Positions 32,386 through 40,414 of a stretch of 40,414 bases of DNA are shown here, piece after piece (the stretch's first letter is position 1; every line of letters starts with the position of its first letter). The DNA comes from Promethearchaeota archaeon. Its GTDB lineage: Archaea; Asgardarchaeota; Lokiarchaeia; Sigyniarchaeales; SOKP01. The stretch spans positions 1 to 40,414 of the forward strand of contig JAEOTH010000190.1 in the NCBI GenBank assembly GCA_016839915.1, read 5' to 3'. The notes under the pieces are model-generated. The model did no database searches, was not told where the DNA came from, and saw nothing but the letters and a program-made list of their open reading frames with translations. The position numbers were made by a program, and so were the translations under genes.

Positions 32386-33454
32386 TTTTCTCTAACACTC
32401 CATTTTGATTAATTTTAATTTTTAGTGCATCATCTGCTATCATTTCTAAATAAACTCTTTCCAATTGAGATGATCTTGGTTGAATATATGAGATTACTGT
32501 AAAATCAGATTCAAATTCCTTTATCAAAATTTTCAATATTTCTCCTTTTGATTTATTCCTTCCATCGTAATAAATCTTCAAACCTTGGCGTTCAGGATTA
32601 TATTTAATTGGAATCTTTGAAATATTTGGATCTAAATTTTGTTCTAAATAGGGATTAAGCTTCTCAGTCAACCGAGTTAATATTGGGTCTAATTCGTTTA
32701 AAGCAATAGGATCAAGCAATGTACAATTTAGTTCATTAGTCCTTAGAGCTCTTGCTAGATTTTCTACGGTATCAAATCCAATAATAGAACCATGATTGAT
32801 TAAAGCTATTTTATCGCATACTTCAGAAATCTCATATAACATATGTGACGCTACGAAAATTGTTTTTCCTAGTGATTGAAGCTCTCTAATATAGCTCCGT
32901 ATTTCAATACGTGCTGCTGGGTCTAATCCTGTCTGAGGTTCATCTAATATGATGATATCAGGGTCATGTAAAATAGATTGAATTATTCCCAATTTCTGAG
33001 TCATACCTTTAGAGAAAGTCTTAACTTTCTCCCATTTCCAGTCTTCAAGTTTAAATAAATCTAATAACTCGTCAATACGGGCATCAATCTTATCCTTTGG
33101 ATAATTCTGAAGATTAGCAAAGTATCTTAGCAATTGGTAGGCGGTCATATCATAAAAATTAGGAATATCAATTAAAAAACCCATATTACTAATTGTTCTA
33201 GATACTTTTTGTAAGTCTTCTAATTTATGATGATTAGTATTAATTAATATTCTACCTGATGTTGGCCTTAATATTTTCGCTATCATTTTAATTGTTGTCG
33301 TTTTACCTGCTCCATTAGGTCCCACGAGCCCTATAGTTTCCCCTTTACAAACTTCGAGGTTTACATTATCTACAGCTTTCAAATTACCAAAATTCCTTGT
33401 TAAATTTTCTAATTTGATAACAACTTCAGACTTGTCAATTACTTTTTCTTCCAT
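32375..33454 (-). CDS. ABC transporter ATPase (CcmA/NosF-like)
   Basis: The protein has 359 residues. Walker A GPNGAGKTT (about 41), Q-loop region NMGFLIDIPNFYDMT, signature FSKGMTQKLG, Walker B IIILDEPQTGLDP and switch His VASHML are all present. The C-terminal extension (about 230-359) ends in a region like the DrrA C-terminal domain (SSQLERVYLEM). It energises the permease encoded next to it. Its start lies 12 bp after the upstream regulator gene. Confidence 0.9.
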   Translation of the reverse strand: MEEKVIDKSEVVIKLENLTRNFGNLKAVDNVNLEVCKGETIGLVGPNGAGKTTTIKMIAKILRPTSGRILINTNHHKLEDLQKVSRTISNMGFLIDIPNFYDMTAYQLLRYFANLQNYPKDKIDARIDELLDLFKLEDWKWEKVKTFSKGMTQKLGIIQSILHDPDIIILDEPQTGLDPAARIEIRSYIRELQSLGKTIFVASHMLYEISEVCDKIALINHGSIIGFDTVENLARALRTNELNCTLLDPIALNELDPILTRLTEKLNPYLEQNLDPNISKIPIKYNPERQGLKIYYDGRNKSKGEILKILIKEFESDFTVISYIQPRSSQLERVYLEMIADDALKIKINQNGVLEKNEK

Positions 33455-33466
33455 TATATCACCTAT

Positions 33467-34231
33467 TTAATTATTTTTTTCGTCAATTTTCTCTGCTTTT
33501 TCATGGCTTTCATATTCCTCTCTTTTTTTAATTAAATCTCCAACCATTTCTATTATTTTATCCGTATTTAAAGTGTTCATTTTCTCAACTTTTTCTATTA
33601 ATCTATCTAAGTCAACTTTACATTCTCTAAAGTTTTTAATTCTACTCTCTATCTGTTGAACCATACCTTTCATCCAGGATCTTAATCCTCTAAAAAAATC
33701 AATAGCGTCATCATTTGACTTAAAATCTTTTACTTTTTCTAATAAAATCAATTTTAATCCCTTAGAGGGGCTTATTTCTGACATCATGCTGAAGAAATTA
33801 GCCCATTTCAATTTTAACTCTTCTATAAATGTCCTTCCTAATTCCGTTATTATAAAGAACTTGTTTGCTCTACCATCTATTATTTCCTCTTTAGATTTTA
33901 TATATTTTTTATCCTCTAATTCCTGTAGAGTTCTTATCAAGGTTCCTCGTGGAAAATTATATTTATCTTGTAACTGATAACCAGTAATTCCGTCAGGATA
34001 CTCAGAAATTATCAATAAAACGATGAAATCTCTTATTTCTTGAAAAGATTCTCTACCTATCGGTAAAAGAGGTTTGAATTGTCCTTTTGGAAATGGTGGA
34101 AATAATCCAAAGTGAGGAAAACTACTGAATGGAGGTTGATGTGGAGGTCCATTATGATCAGGTGGTCCTTGTCCCATAAATCTATCTTCTTCATAGTTAG
34201 ACCTAAATTGATCTATATCTCTTTTAAACAC
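33467..34231 (-). CDS. PadR-like winged-helix regulator with a Pro/His-rich N-terminus
   Basis: The protein has 254 residues with a GTG start. Residues 18-55 are rich in Pro, His and Phe (for example PPDHNGPPHQPP). The PadR-type winged helix follows (LLIISEYPDGITGYQLQDKY, RGTLIRTLQELEDKKYIKS, DGRANKFFIITELGRTF), then a helical effector/dimerisation half. It heads ABC operon 2. The unusual N-terminus could bind metal or mediate contacts, which is speculative. Tandem repeats occupy the region shared with the divergent DUF362 gene. Confidence 0.82.
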   Translation of the reverse strand: MFKRDIDQFRSNYEEDRFMGQGPPDHNGPPHQPPFSSFPHFGLFPPFPKGQFKPLLPIGRESFQEIRDFIVLLIISEYPDGITGYQLQDKYNFPRGTLIRTLQELEDKKYIKSKEEIIDGRANKFFIITELGRTFIEELKLKWANFFSMMSEISPSKGLKLILLEKVKDFKSNDDAIDFFRGLRSWMKGMVQQIESRIKNFRECKVDLDRLIEKVEKMNTLNTDKIIEMVGDLIKKREEYESHEKAEKIDEKNN

Positions 34232-34309
34232 TGTTATATCACTTAAGAATCAGTAAAATTGGTTAAAATGTATTTAATAATACAAAAGAAATAGTATTAT
34301 TTAAACTTT

Positions 34310-34360
34310 TGGACATATGACTTGATTGGACATATGATCAAAAAATGATCAAAAAATGAT
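34310..34360. promoter_or_regulatory. Tandem operator-like repeats in a divergent promoter
   Basis: TGGACATATGA occurs at 34310-34320 and 34327-34337. It is followed by TGATCAAAAAA at 34335-34345 and 34346-34356, with a partial third copy to 34360. The TATA-like ATATAAAG of the DUF362 gene directly follows. The site lies between the PadR-like gene and the DUF362 gene and could control both. Confidence 0.5.
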
Positions 34361-34407
34361 ATAAAGTAACAACTTTAAGATATTATAATTAGAAAAATTG
34401 AAGAATA

Positions 34408-35745
34408 ATGACAGAAGTATACATTGAGGATACAAATCAAGGGATTAGATCCGCTGTAAACCGGGTTTTCAATCAGATTGAGAAGGTTGGAGGAACTATC
34501 CTTAAAAAATCAAAAGAAGTTTATATCAAAGTAAATGGAATTAGTTTTAAGAAGCATTCTTACACGTCTCTTGTAGTTTTAGAAGCAGTAATAGGCTATC
34601 TTAAAGAAAAGGGTGCAAATGTATATGTAATGGAAAATTCAACCCAAGCAAATTTAACGAGAGTAGTGTTTTGTATTACTGGTTACAAGAAAATCTGTGA
34701 AAAATTAGGGGCAAAAATAATTTATCTAGATGAGGAAGATACCTTTACCTATGAATTTAAGTATAAAACCTCAGCAGAAGAAATTTCAGGAGGATATAAT
34801 TTAAGAACTTATAGATTACCACTAACAATTAAAAAAATTATAGAGAACAGAGACTCTATAACATATATAAATTTACCTAAATTGAAGACTCATAGTATGG
34901 CTGTTGTTACATTGGGAATCAAGAATCAATGGGGCTTTCCTATTCATGCAGATCGTGGGAAAGACCATAATTATAATTTACATTCAAAATTAGTAGAAGT
35001 ATTTGATGTTATAAAACCAGATATCACTATAATAGATGGAATTGAAGGTACAATTCATGGACATTATCCACCCACAGCATGGGAAGATAAACACGTAATC
35101 CCTTTCAATATCCTTATTGGAGGGGTAGATACACTAGCAGTCGATGTAGTCGGAGCAAGAATTTTCGGCTTAACAATTGATGAAGTTCCTCATTTAAAAT
35201 TAGCTTATGAACGTGGCTTGGGTGAGGGGGATTTAAGCAAAATAAAAATAATTGGAAAAGATCTAGAAACATATAAAGAAAAATACGAATGGGATCTCTT
35301 TCAAAAATTTCCAGAAAATGTTAAAATAGTAAAAGGAAAAGATTTATTATGCAGAGAGGGTTGTCAAAATAATCCATTATCATTACTCCAATGGTTAGCT
35401 TTTGATTATCCAGAGAAATTTAAAGGTGGTTGGTTTATTGTTATGGGTAAGGGGCATGATGATGATCTAATCCACCATTTAAAAGCAGAAGGATATACAA
35501 GAGGATTGGTAGCAGGATATTGTGCTATCGAAGAAGTTGGTCAAAAATTAAGGAAAGAATTTGGTAGAAGGAAAGTATATTTTTCAGGCACCTGTAATAA
35601 TCTTGCTGAAACTACAACTGCCGAACTAAAATTATCTGGTATGAGCGCTCTCGATTTAGTTCCCTTATCATCGGAAGAATTAATGGAATTAATTCAGGAA
35701 GCTCAAAAACACGGTACTACAGCACTTATAACAACAGCATTTTAG
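34408..35745 (+). CDS. DUF362 family protein
   Basis: The protein has 445 residues. The region NLPKLKTHSMAVVTLGIKN (about 155-175), DGIEGTIHGHYPP and GGVDTLAVDVVGARIFGL match DUF362, a family often fused to ferredoxin domains and of unestablished function. No ferredoxin Cys clusters are present here; only scattered Cys occur (CREGCQNNP about 315, and Cys in the last 60 residues). It is transcribed divergently from ABC operon 2 and followed by a T-run. Confidence 0.82.
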   Translation: MTEVYIEDTNQGIRSAVNRVFNQIEKVGGTILKKSKEVYIKVNGISFKKHSYTSLVVLEAVIGYLKEKGANVYVMENSTQANLTRVVFCITGYKKICEKLGAKIIYLDEEDTFTYEFKYKTSAEEISGGYNLRTYRLPLTIKKIIENRDSITYINLPKLKTHSMAVVTLGIKNQWGFPIHADRGKDHNYNLHSKLVEVFDVIKPDITIIDGIEGTIHGHYPPTAWEDKHVIPFNILIGGVDTLAVDVVGARIFGLTIDEVPHLKLAYERGLGEGDLSKIKIIGKDLETYKEKYEWDLFQKFPENVKIVKGKDLLCREGCQNNPLSLLQWLAFDYPEKFKGGWFIVMGKGHDDDLIHHLKAEGYTRGLVAGYCAIEEVGQKLRKEFGRRKVYFSGTCNNLAETTTAELKLSGMSALDLVPLSSEELMELIQEAQKHGTTALITTAF

Positions 35746-35755
35746 TTTTTTTTTT
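35746..35755 (+). terminator. T10 terminator after the DUF362 gene
   Basis: Ten T follow the TAG stop immediately, as expected for archaeal transcription termination. Confidence 0.55.
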
Positions 35756-35815
35756 AGAGTCTCATTCTAAAATAAAAGAAATTTTTATAATGATTGAAAA
35801 CAAAATAAAATTATT

Positions 35816-36565
35816 GTGAATTTAAATTCCCTATATTCTGAAATAAAGCAACTCTTATCAATTTCTGAGAATAATTCTGATTTGGAACAAAATATTAATC
35901 GTTGCTATTCTAGGGAACCGGATGAGAATAAACTTGAAATTTTAGGGGATATTTTAAGTTTTATAGACAAATTTTCAATGTTCAGAGATATTAAACCATT
36001 TATGAACTCATTATACTCTTGTATAAATAATTCTCTTGAAATTAAACTGGAATCTGTCCTTGATTTTGAAGAATTATTGGTAAAAAATTCAATTATGCAT
36101 TTTGTCCAACAATATATTAACTATTCAAAGATAACGCAAAAAGATCAAGTTTTAGAATTCTTAACTGATTCATTAGAGAAACTACAAAAAAAACCATTAG
36201 TTATGAATCTTGGATTATTACTTAAACCAATGTATCAAGATCAGAAATATCTCATCAATCTAGAGAAACTTAAGGAAGTCGAGGTAAATTATAATTTGGC
36301 TACTGATGTAGATCTTCAAATTAAACAAGAGATAGATGCGTGGCTTAACACTCAAGATATCAATTTAGATAAACAAGATGAGTTAAAAGAATGGTTAAAA
36401 TTAAAATTTGAAAATTTGGTAACTGAATATAATTTAACAATGGATTCTGAAAAATCAAAGAAATTAGAGATGGAAGTACTAGAAATGCTCACAATGAAAT
36501 TAACAATGCTAACTCTCATGGAATTTGTTCCAGAAGATTCTTTTGGGCCAATATCTATAAAATAA
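35816..36565 (+). CDS. Hypothetical helical protein, 249 residues
   Basis: The GTG-started soluble protein is rich in Leu, Glu, Lys and Asn and is predicted almost entirely alpha-helical, without membrane segments or Cys/His clusters. I do not recognise it. It lies 138 bp upstream of the repeat-protein gene on the same strand, so the two may act together. Confidence 0.6.
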   Translation: MNLNSLYSEIKQLLSISENNSDLEQNINRCYSREPDENKLEILGDILSFIDKFSMFRDIKPFMNSLYSCINNSLEIKLESVLDFEELLVKNSIMHFVQQYINYSKITQKDQVLEFLTDSLEKLQKKPLVMNLGLLLKPMYQDQKYLINLEKLKEVEVNYNLATDVDLQIKQEIDAWLNTQDINLDKQDELKEWLKLKFENLVTEYNLTMDSEKSKKLEMEVLEMLTMKLTMLTLMEFVPEDSFGPISIK

Positions 36566-36703
36566 CTATTTGAAATGTTAATATTTTTTATTAAATGATA
36601 TTAATCCTCCTTTAACTTAAAATTTTTTAATATTAGAAACATAAAAATTATTAAATAGGAATTTTGATATTATATTTAAAAAAATTTCAATATTTTTTCT
36701 AAA

Positions 36704-38080
36704 GTGAGAAATTTGGGTGAAAATGAAAAACCTCTATCAAAGGAAGAAATAGAACAACAAAAGAAACTTGTCGGTGACCTTTATAAAAAAGAAAAGGAAG
36801 AGAGAGATGCTTATCTTAAAAGCACTGAAGAAGAAAGAAAAAAGGTTTTTGAAGAGGTAAAAGAACAAATTTCAGATTTGATAGACGAAAAAGCTTTCAG
36901 AATTGATCGTCAAAAAGAAACTTCAGCACAATTAAAAGAACTTAAACCAGATATCATTGGAACAGGAGAAAAAATAGAAAGTTCTGTGGGAGAGAAAGCC
37001 TTTATGATAGATCGTCAAAAAGAAACTTCAGCACAATTAAAAGAACTTAAACCAGATATCATTGGAATTGGTGAAAAAATTGATAAATCACTAGGAGAAA
37101 AGGCATTTCGAGTTGAAAAACTACGTGAAATAGATGAGCAACGCATTAGTATACACCCTGACCTTAAAAGCGTTAGTGAGGAGATTGAGAAATCAGTAGG
37201 AGAAAAAGCATTTCGCATTGAGAAGCAAAGAGAAATAGATGAACAACGTAAGGAAATTGAAACAGATATTGAGGGAATTGGAGAAAAAATCGAAAAATCT
37301 ATTGGAGAAAAAGCATTTCGCATTGAGAAGCAAAGAGATATAGATGAACAACGTAAGGAAATTGAAACAGATATTGAGGGAATTGGAGAAAAAATCGAAA
37401 AATCTATTGGAGAGAAAGCATTTCGCATTGAGAAGCAAAGAGATATAGATGAACAACGTAAGGAGATCCATACAGATATCGATGCAATTGGAGAAAAAAT
37501 CGAAAAATCTATCGGAGAGAAAGCATTTCGAGTTAGAAAGCTTCGAGAAATAGATGAACAACGTAAAGAGATCCATACAGATATCGAGGGAATTGGAGAG
37601 AAAATCGAAAAATCTATCGGAGAGAAAGCATTTAGAGTTAGAAAGCTTCGAGAAATAGATGAACAACGTAAGGAGATCCATACAGATGTCGATAAAATTG
37701 GAGAGAAAATCGAAAACTCTATCGGAGAGAAAGCATTTCGAGTTGAAAAGCTTCGGGAAATAGATGAACAGCGTAAAGAAATACATCCTGATTTAGAGAC
37801 ACCAGCTGAAGCTATCAGTAAATCTATAAGCGAGAAAGCATTCATGATAGAAAAACGGAGAGAACAAGACGAAAAACGTAAGGAAATACATCCCGATTTA
37901 GATAAATCGAGTCAACAAATCTTAAGTACAATAGAAAAACAAGCAAAAAAAATTGAGGAACAAAAAGAAATTGATGAAAAACGAATTGGAATTAAAACTG
38001 ATGCAAAAACTATTGTTGAAAAATTCGAATCTGAAGTTGAAAAATTTAAAAAAGATAATGATGAGCAGAATACTTCTTAA
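36704..38080 (+). CDS. Coiled-coil protein with about eleven 35-residue repeats
   Basis: The protein has 458 residues with a GTG start. After a charged N-terminal 55 residues, a 35-residue unit repeats about ten times plus a degenerate eleventh, each with the pattern xEKAFxxxKxRexDEqRkEIxxDixxigEKIekSi. Composition is dominated by Glu, Lys, Ile, Asp and Arg, with no Cys or Trp. The heptad-like spacing suggests a long helical rod or bundle. The 35-residue period is five heptads, consistent with an uninterrupted coiled coil. It is probably a structural or scaffold protein; no known family is recognised. Open antisense frames here are artefacts of the repeats. Confidence 0.75.
   Translation: MRNLGENEKPLSKEEIEQQKKLVGDLYKKEKEERDAYLKSTEEERKKVFEEVKEQISDLIDEKAFRIDRQKETSAQLKELKPDIIGTGEKIESSVGEKAFMIDRQKETSAQLKELKPDIIGIGEKIDKSLGEKAFRVEKLREIDEQRISIHPDLKSVSEEIEKSVGEKAFRIEKQREIDEQRKEIETDIEGIGEKIEKSIGEKAFRIEKQRDIDEQRKEIETDIEGIGEKIEKSIGEKAFRIEKQRDIDEQRKEIHTDIDAIGEKIEKSIGEKAFRVRKLREIDEQRKEIHTDIEGIGEKIEKSIGEKAFRVRKLREIDEQRKEIHTDVDKIGEKIENSIGEKAFRVEKLREIDEQRKEIHPDLETPAEAISKSISEKAFMIEKRREQDEKRKEIHPDLDKSSQQILSTIEKQAKKIEEQKEIDEKRIGIKTDAKTIVEKFESEVEKFKKDNDEQNTS
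36876..38000 (+). repeat. 105-nt tandem repeats in the coiled-coil gene
   Basis: Units repeat every 105 bp (for example ACAGATATTGAGGGAATTGG at 37262 and 37367). Central units are nearly identical in DNA, and outer units are more diverged, which indicates growth from the middle by tandem duplication. Boundaries are approximate. Confidence 0.85.
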
Positions 38081-38084
38081 TTAA

Positions 38085-38600
38085 CTAAATGTGAATATTA
38101 AATTTGAATAATGAGTTTAAATTCATACTCTTTAATCTTTTTTTATAATCAAGTATAGCAGGATATACTTCTCCATTAAAATTATTAATTTGTTGTTTAA
38201 ATCGGATATAAAAATCTTCCACAATTTCCCTTAGAATTCCTCTCTCCATTTGTAGATTCGTCTTTTTAGTAATTGCTATAGCTAAAAGCCTTCCCTCTCT
38301 TTCATATAAAATTCTTGTGCCTTTAAAGTTAATTTCTTGAAGTTCTTCATTGGCACCTTCATTAATTTCATTTATAAATAAATTAATTGCATTTAAAAAA
38401 CTACAAATTAAGTCATCCTTTAAAAAATTTAAACTATCCGTATATCGATTGCTTACCAGTAAAGCTCCAGTTTCATAATCAATAAAGTATACAGCATGAA
38501 ACCTACACTCTTGAGAGCTAAACTTTTCAAGTTTAAATCCGAATCTATTTCCACTTTTATTAAAATTATTTTGAAAATCCATCAGTAAAGCTATTATCAC
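38085..38600 (-). CDS. Longin/roadblock-like domain protein
   Basis: The protein has 171 residues from GTG (38600), or 165 from ATG at 38582. The pattern HAVYFIDYETGALLVSNRY, a helix with FLNAINLFINEINEG, and GTRILYEREGRLLAIAITKK, then a final helix, follows the beta-beta-alpha-beta-beta layout of longin/MglB-like domains. Asgard genomes contain many of these, often linked to small GTPases. No GTPase gene is in this window. The fold call is by pattern only. The gene converges with the coiled-coil gene, 4 bp apart. Confidence 0.55.
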   Translation of the reverse strand: MIIALLMDFQNNFNKSGNRFGFKLEKFSSQECRFHAVYFIDYETGALLVSNRYTDSLNFLKDDLICSFLNAINLFINEINEGANEELQEINFKGTRILYEREGRLLAIAITKKTNLQMERGILREIVEDFYIRFKQQINNFNGEVYPAILDYKKRLKSMNLNSLFKFNIHI

Positions 38601-38822
38601 TTATTATTTATTGGAGATATTAAGTAATGAAAATTAGATTTCAATATAAAATACAAATAATATCTTAGTAATACCAGAGTTTTAAATAAAGAAAACTGCT
38701 GAATTTTAAGGTATTTTTTTTATATATATACAAAATTAACTTATTTAAAACGTGTAAAAAAATAAAAATAAAAAAACTTTATATATGCTTACGCAAATAT
38801 AACTTTTAATTATCTTTGGTTT
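38601..38822. promoter_or_regulatory. Divergent promoter region
   Basis: This 222-bp AT-rich spacer holds a TATA-like CTTTATATATGC at 38778-38789, which suits transcription of the rightward gene. A further TTTTTTTATATATATAC lies near 38716. No repeats or structured RNA are seen. Confidence 0.45.
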
Positions 38823-38831
38823 TTGATTATT

Positions 38832-39293
38832 ATGGAAACAGACAATAGTGCTCAAAAAAATAAAATTTCCATTGGTCTTATTATTACTAATAGTGAACTT
38901 AACAACAATCCTATTTTTCCTACTGAAATTAAGGAAGAAATCCTAGATTCACCATATTATTTATTAATTTTCATTTCTCGTGAAGATGTTGTTAAAATAA
39001 GCTGTTTTCCTACAAAAAATAAAAATATTAAAAAAATTCTTGTAAAACTCAAAGAATTTTCTCCAGATCTCGTTAAGGGAATATCAAATGTATTGAATGA
39101 TCTGAATTTAAGTAAAGAAATCCTACATACAACTGGTTTATGTTACGAAATGGAGAAATGTTTTTATGAAACATACCTAATTGGAGATATGCTTGATACA
39201 GGGGAATTAACTGTTGATAATATTAAAGATAAGTTTATGTCTGTTGCTAATGTTATCAGTGTTATGATTGAAGATATTCCTACAATTTTGTAA
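38832..39293 (+). CDS. Hypothetical protein, about 153 residues
   Basis: ATG at 38832 is preferred over the in-frame TTG at 38823, because it gives a usual polar N-terminus (METDNSAQKNK). The sequence alternates short strands and helices (ISIGLIITNSEL, YYLLIFISREDVVKISCFPT) and is somewhat like a longin or ACT-type regulatory fold, but I cannot assign a family. It is in the same neighbourhood as the longin-like gene. Confidence 0.6.
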   Translation: METDNSAQKNKISIGLIITNSELNNNPIFPTEIKEEILDSPYYLLIFISREDVVKISCFPTKNKNIKKILVKLKEFSPDLVKGISNVLNDLNLSKEILHTTGLCYEMEKCFYETYLIGDMLDTGELTVDNIKDKFMSVANVISVMIEDIPTIL

Positions 39294-39388
39294 AAAAACT
39301 TAACATTTTACCAAATAAATCCATTTTTTTAATACATTAATAAATCTTAATTAATTTTATTTAAGAAAAGAATATTAGATAGGATTTA

Positions 39389-39595
39389 ATGAGTGATAAA
39401 AAGACACCACCTCCACCAGTGCTCCCTCCTATGGTTTCCTTAAAAGAAAGCTTTTGTCTTTTCCATAAAGGTGATATTAAAGGTGAGATCTATACCTGTC
39501 CTTCCTGTAAATCAAATTATTGCCTGAAATGTGCTGAGAAAGCAAAAAAAGAAGGAAGGCTTTGTGTAAAATGTAAATATCTGGTATTAATCTAA
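39389..39595 (+). CDS. Small treble-clef/RING-like zinc protein
   Basis: The protein has 68 residues. A Pro-rich N-terminus (TPPPPVLPPM) precedes CLFHKGDIKG, CPSCKSNYCLKCAEKA and a final CVKC, giving eight potential zinc ligands in a cross-brace-like order. Asgard archaea encode small RING proteins for ubiquitin-like systems, but a B-box or other treble clef is equally possible. No ubiquitin, E1 or E2 gene is in the window. Confidence 0.65.
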   Translation: MSDKKTPPPPVLPPMVSLKESFCLFHKGDIKGEIYTCPSCKSNYCLKCAEKAKKEGRLCVKCKYLVLI

Positions 39596-39602
39596 TTAAA
39601 TT

Positions 39603-39983
39603 TTAGACCTGTTTTATTGAAGAAAGAGATCTCCAAGCTTTCCAAAAAATTAACCATAGTATCATGAATATAAATACAGATGTTGCAAATGTATACCCCC
39701 CTATAAAAAGATCCATAACAAATAAGAAAGGAATTCCTGCTATAGCAAAACCCATTATGTAACCATAACTCCAATATCGATTTTTTAAACCTATTATCAC
39801 GGCAGGTATTATCACTGTAAATATGATTGTAAGATAAGACCAAATTTCCATTGAATTTAAAATAATTAGCATATTTACCCAAGATACAATAAAACCAATA
39901 ATTATCCATATTACAGTTACAAAATTAATCTTAAATTCTGGCTCTGGTCTTCCTACTGTCTGATGCTCCATATTATCAGGCAT
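39603..39983 (-). CDS. Small four-helix membrane protein
   Basis: The protein has 126 residues with four hydrophobic helices (about 22-42, 47-67, 72-92, 96-114) and a polar N-terminus (MPDNMEHQTVGRPEPE). No family is recognised. It converges with the zinc-protein gene, 7 bp away. Confidence 0.7.
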   Translation of the reverse strand: MPDNMEHQTVGRPEPEFKINFVTVIWIIIGFIVSWVNMLIILNSMEIWSYLTIIFTVIIPAVIIGLKNRYWSYGYIMGFAIAGIPFLFVMDLFIGGYTFATSVFIFMILWLIFWKAWRSLSSIKQV

Positions 39984-40193
39984 AGTAATGCTGAGTTTTT
40001 TTCTAACGTTAATTAAATTGACTTTCTTTTTGATCTTTTTTTTAATTTAAACTTAAATTATTATCTATAAAAACCTTGTCTGTATAATGATTTAATTTAT
40101 AAACTCTTAATGATATAATAAATTTAGGATAAAAATTTAAATTCAATCTATTAATATAAAAATACAATTTAGTTAAATTCTAAAATTCTAACA
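39984..40193. other. AT-rich intergenic stretch
   Basis: Promoter-like AT-rich DNA lies upstream of the small membrane protein gene. No gene or RNA is recognised up to the inverted-repeat element at 40194. Confidence 0.4.
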
Positions 40194-40313
40194 TGACTCC
40201 TGCCTACACCCTGGATTTTTGTCTTTTGGTAGTGTAAATTTTTACACTCTGATTTCGCCCTCCTCCCCCTATTTTGTTTAGGATGCATTATGCATCTCGT
40301 AGGGCAGGAGTCA
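40194..40313. repeat. 120-nt GC-rich inverted-repeat element with two internal hairpins
   Basis: TGACTCCTGCC (40194-40204) pairs perfectly with GGCAGGAGTCA (40303-40313), and the stem continues as TAC/GTA past one bulged G. Inside are hairpins AGTGTAAA-TT-TTTACACT (40231-40248) and GATGCA-TTA-TGCATC (40282-40296). The GC content is much higher than in the flanks. It could be a structured non-coding RNA, a small non-autonomous mobile element or an insertion-sequence end. The strand is undetermined. Confidence 0.5.
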
Positions 40314-40414
40314 CCTTTTCATTATGGATGATTTCCTTTAACTTTTTATGACTTGGGTAATTTTCCCCGACGTTCGCAAATTCCTAATTTCGAAATCTAT
40401 CATCAGATTTTGGT
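40314..40414. other. Window edge: possible partial reading frame
   Basis: From ATG at 40348 the plus strand stays open to the window end (MTWVIFPDVRKFLISKS...). The minus strand is also open from the edge to a stop near 40340 (...NLRTSGKITQVIKS). The base composition resembles the adjacent element more than the surrounding AT-rich DNA. Which strand is coding, if any, cannot be decided here. Confidence 0.25.

Noticed and set aside
23633..34231. Antibiotic biosynthesis cluster around the ABC transporters
   Set aside because: No biosynthetic enzymes are present; the region consists only of regulators, transporters and one accessory surface protein.
34335..34360. Start of a CRISPR array
   Set aside because: The units are 11 bp with no spacers and only two and a half copies; operator or simple tandem repeat fits better.
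37015..37845. Long open frames on the minus strand opposite the coiled-coil gene
   Set aside because: They repeat with the same 105-bp period and give low-complexity Ser/Phe/Ile-rich translations; they are by-products of the repeated sense frame.
39592..39909. A 105-residue minus-strand frame overlapping the small membrane protein
   Set aside because: It is the shifted frame of the four-helix protein at 39603-39983, has an implausible Tyr/Cys-rich composition and overlaps the real gene almost fully.

Overview
This 40.4 kb window is very AT-rich and dense in genes. It looks like a chromosomal segment of an Asgard archaeon, most likely Lokiarchaeia-related. The archaeal markers are a translation factor aIF2 gamma, a transcription factor S, an archaeal DHH nuclease and a form III RuBisCO. 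The Asgard markers are a eukaryote-type ribosomal protein eL22, a leucine-rich-repeat protein whose N-terminal domain resembles a family I recall as expanded in Lokiarchaeota, a longin/roadblock-like protein and a small treble-clef zinc protein. No standard rRNA operon, tRNA, CRISPR array or complete insertion sequence was found. All family assignments come from reading the sequence; no database was searched.

Layout. 1-5.3 kb: a small membrane protein, the LRR protein, a circularly permuted 5S rRNA gene on the minus strand, an unrecognised gene without a standard start codon, and a gingipain-like (C25) surface protease. 5.3-13.1 kb: information processing, with aIF2 gamma carrying an extra N-terminal helix-hairpin-helix domain, a DHH nuclease, a DUF167 protein, transcription factor S and eL22, plus a large surface protein and a CitG-like enzyme. 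13.1-15.6 kb: RuBisCO converging on ribose-1,5-bisphosphate isomerase, which are two steps of archaeal nucleoside salvage. 15.8-23.5 kb: bacterial-type UvrC, an MFS transporter, a ROK sugar kinase with a phosphohexomutase, a radical SAM enzyme and an alpha/beta hydrolase. 23.6-34.2 kb: two minus-strand, PadR-headed ABC efflux operons. 34.4-40.4 kb: a DUF362 protein, a 35-residue-repeat coiled-coil protein, the longin-like protein, small unknown proteins, and a GC-rich 120-nt inverted-repeat element near the right edge.

The most important observations concern RNA processing. (1) At 2099-2220 (minus) the 3' half of a 5S rRNA precedes its 5' half. The native ends are fused through a three-base loop on helix I, and the new ends lie in loop C. 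(2) The sequences flanking this permuted 5S can form a bulge-helix-bulge (BHB), and joining at that motif would recreate the standard loop C/helix III sequence. (3) The transcription factor S reading frame is interrupted by a 27-nt segment with two in-frame stops, bounded by an almost textbook BHB. Removing it restores the second zinc ribbon in frame. Together these suggest that BHB splicing acts here on both an rRNA and an mRNA. (4) Three genes appear to start at ATT rather than ATG, GTG or TTG.
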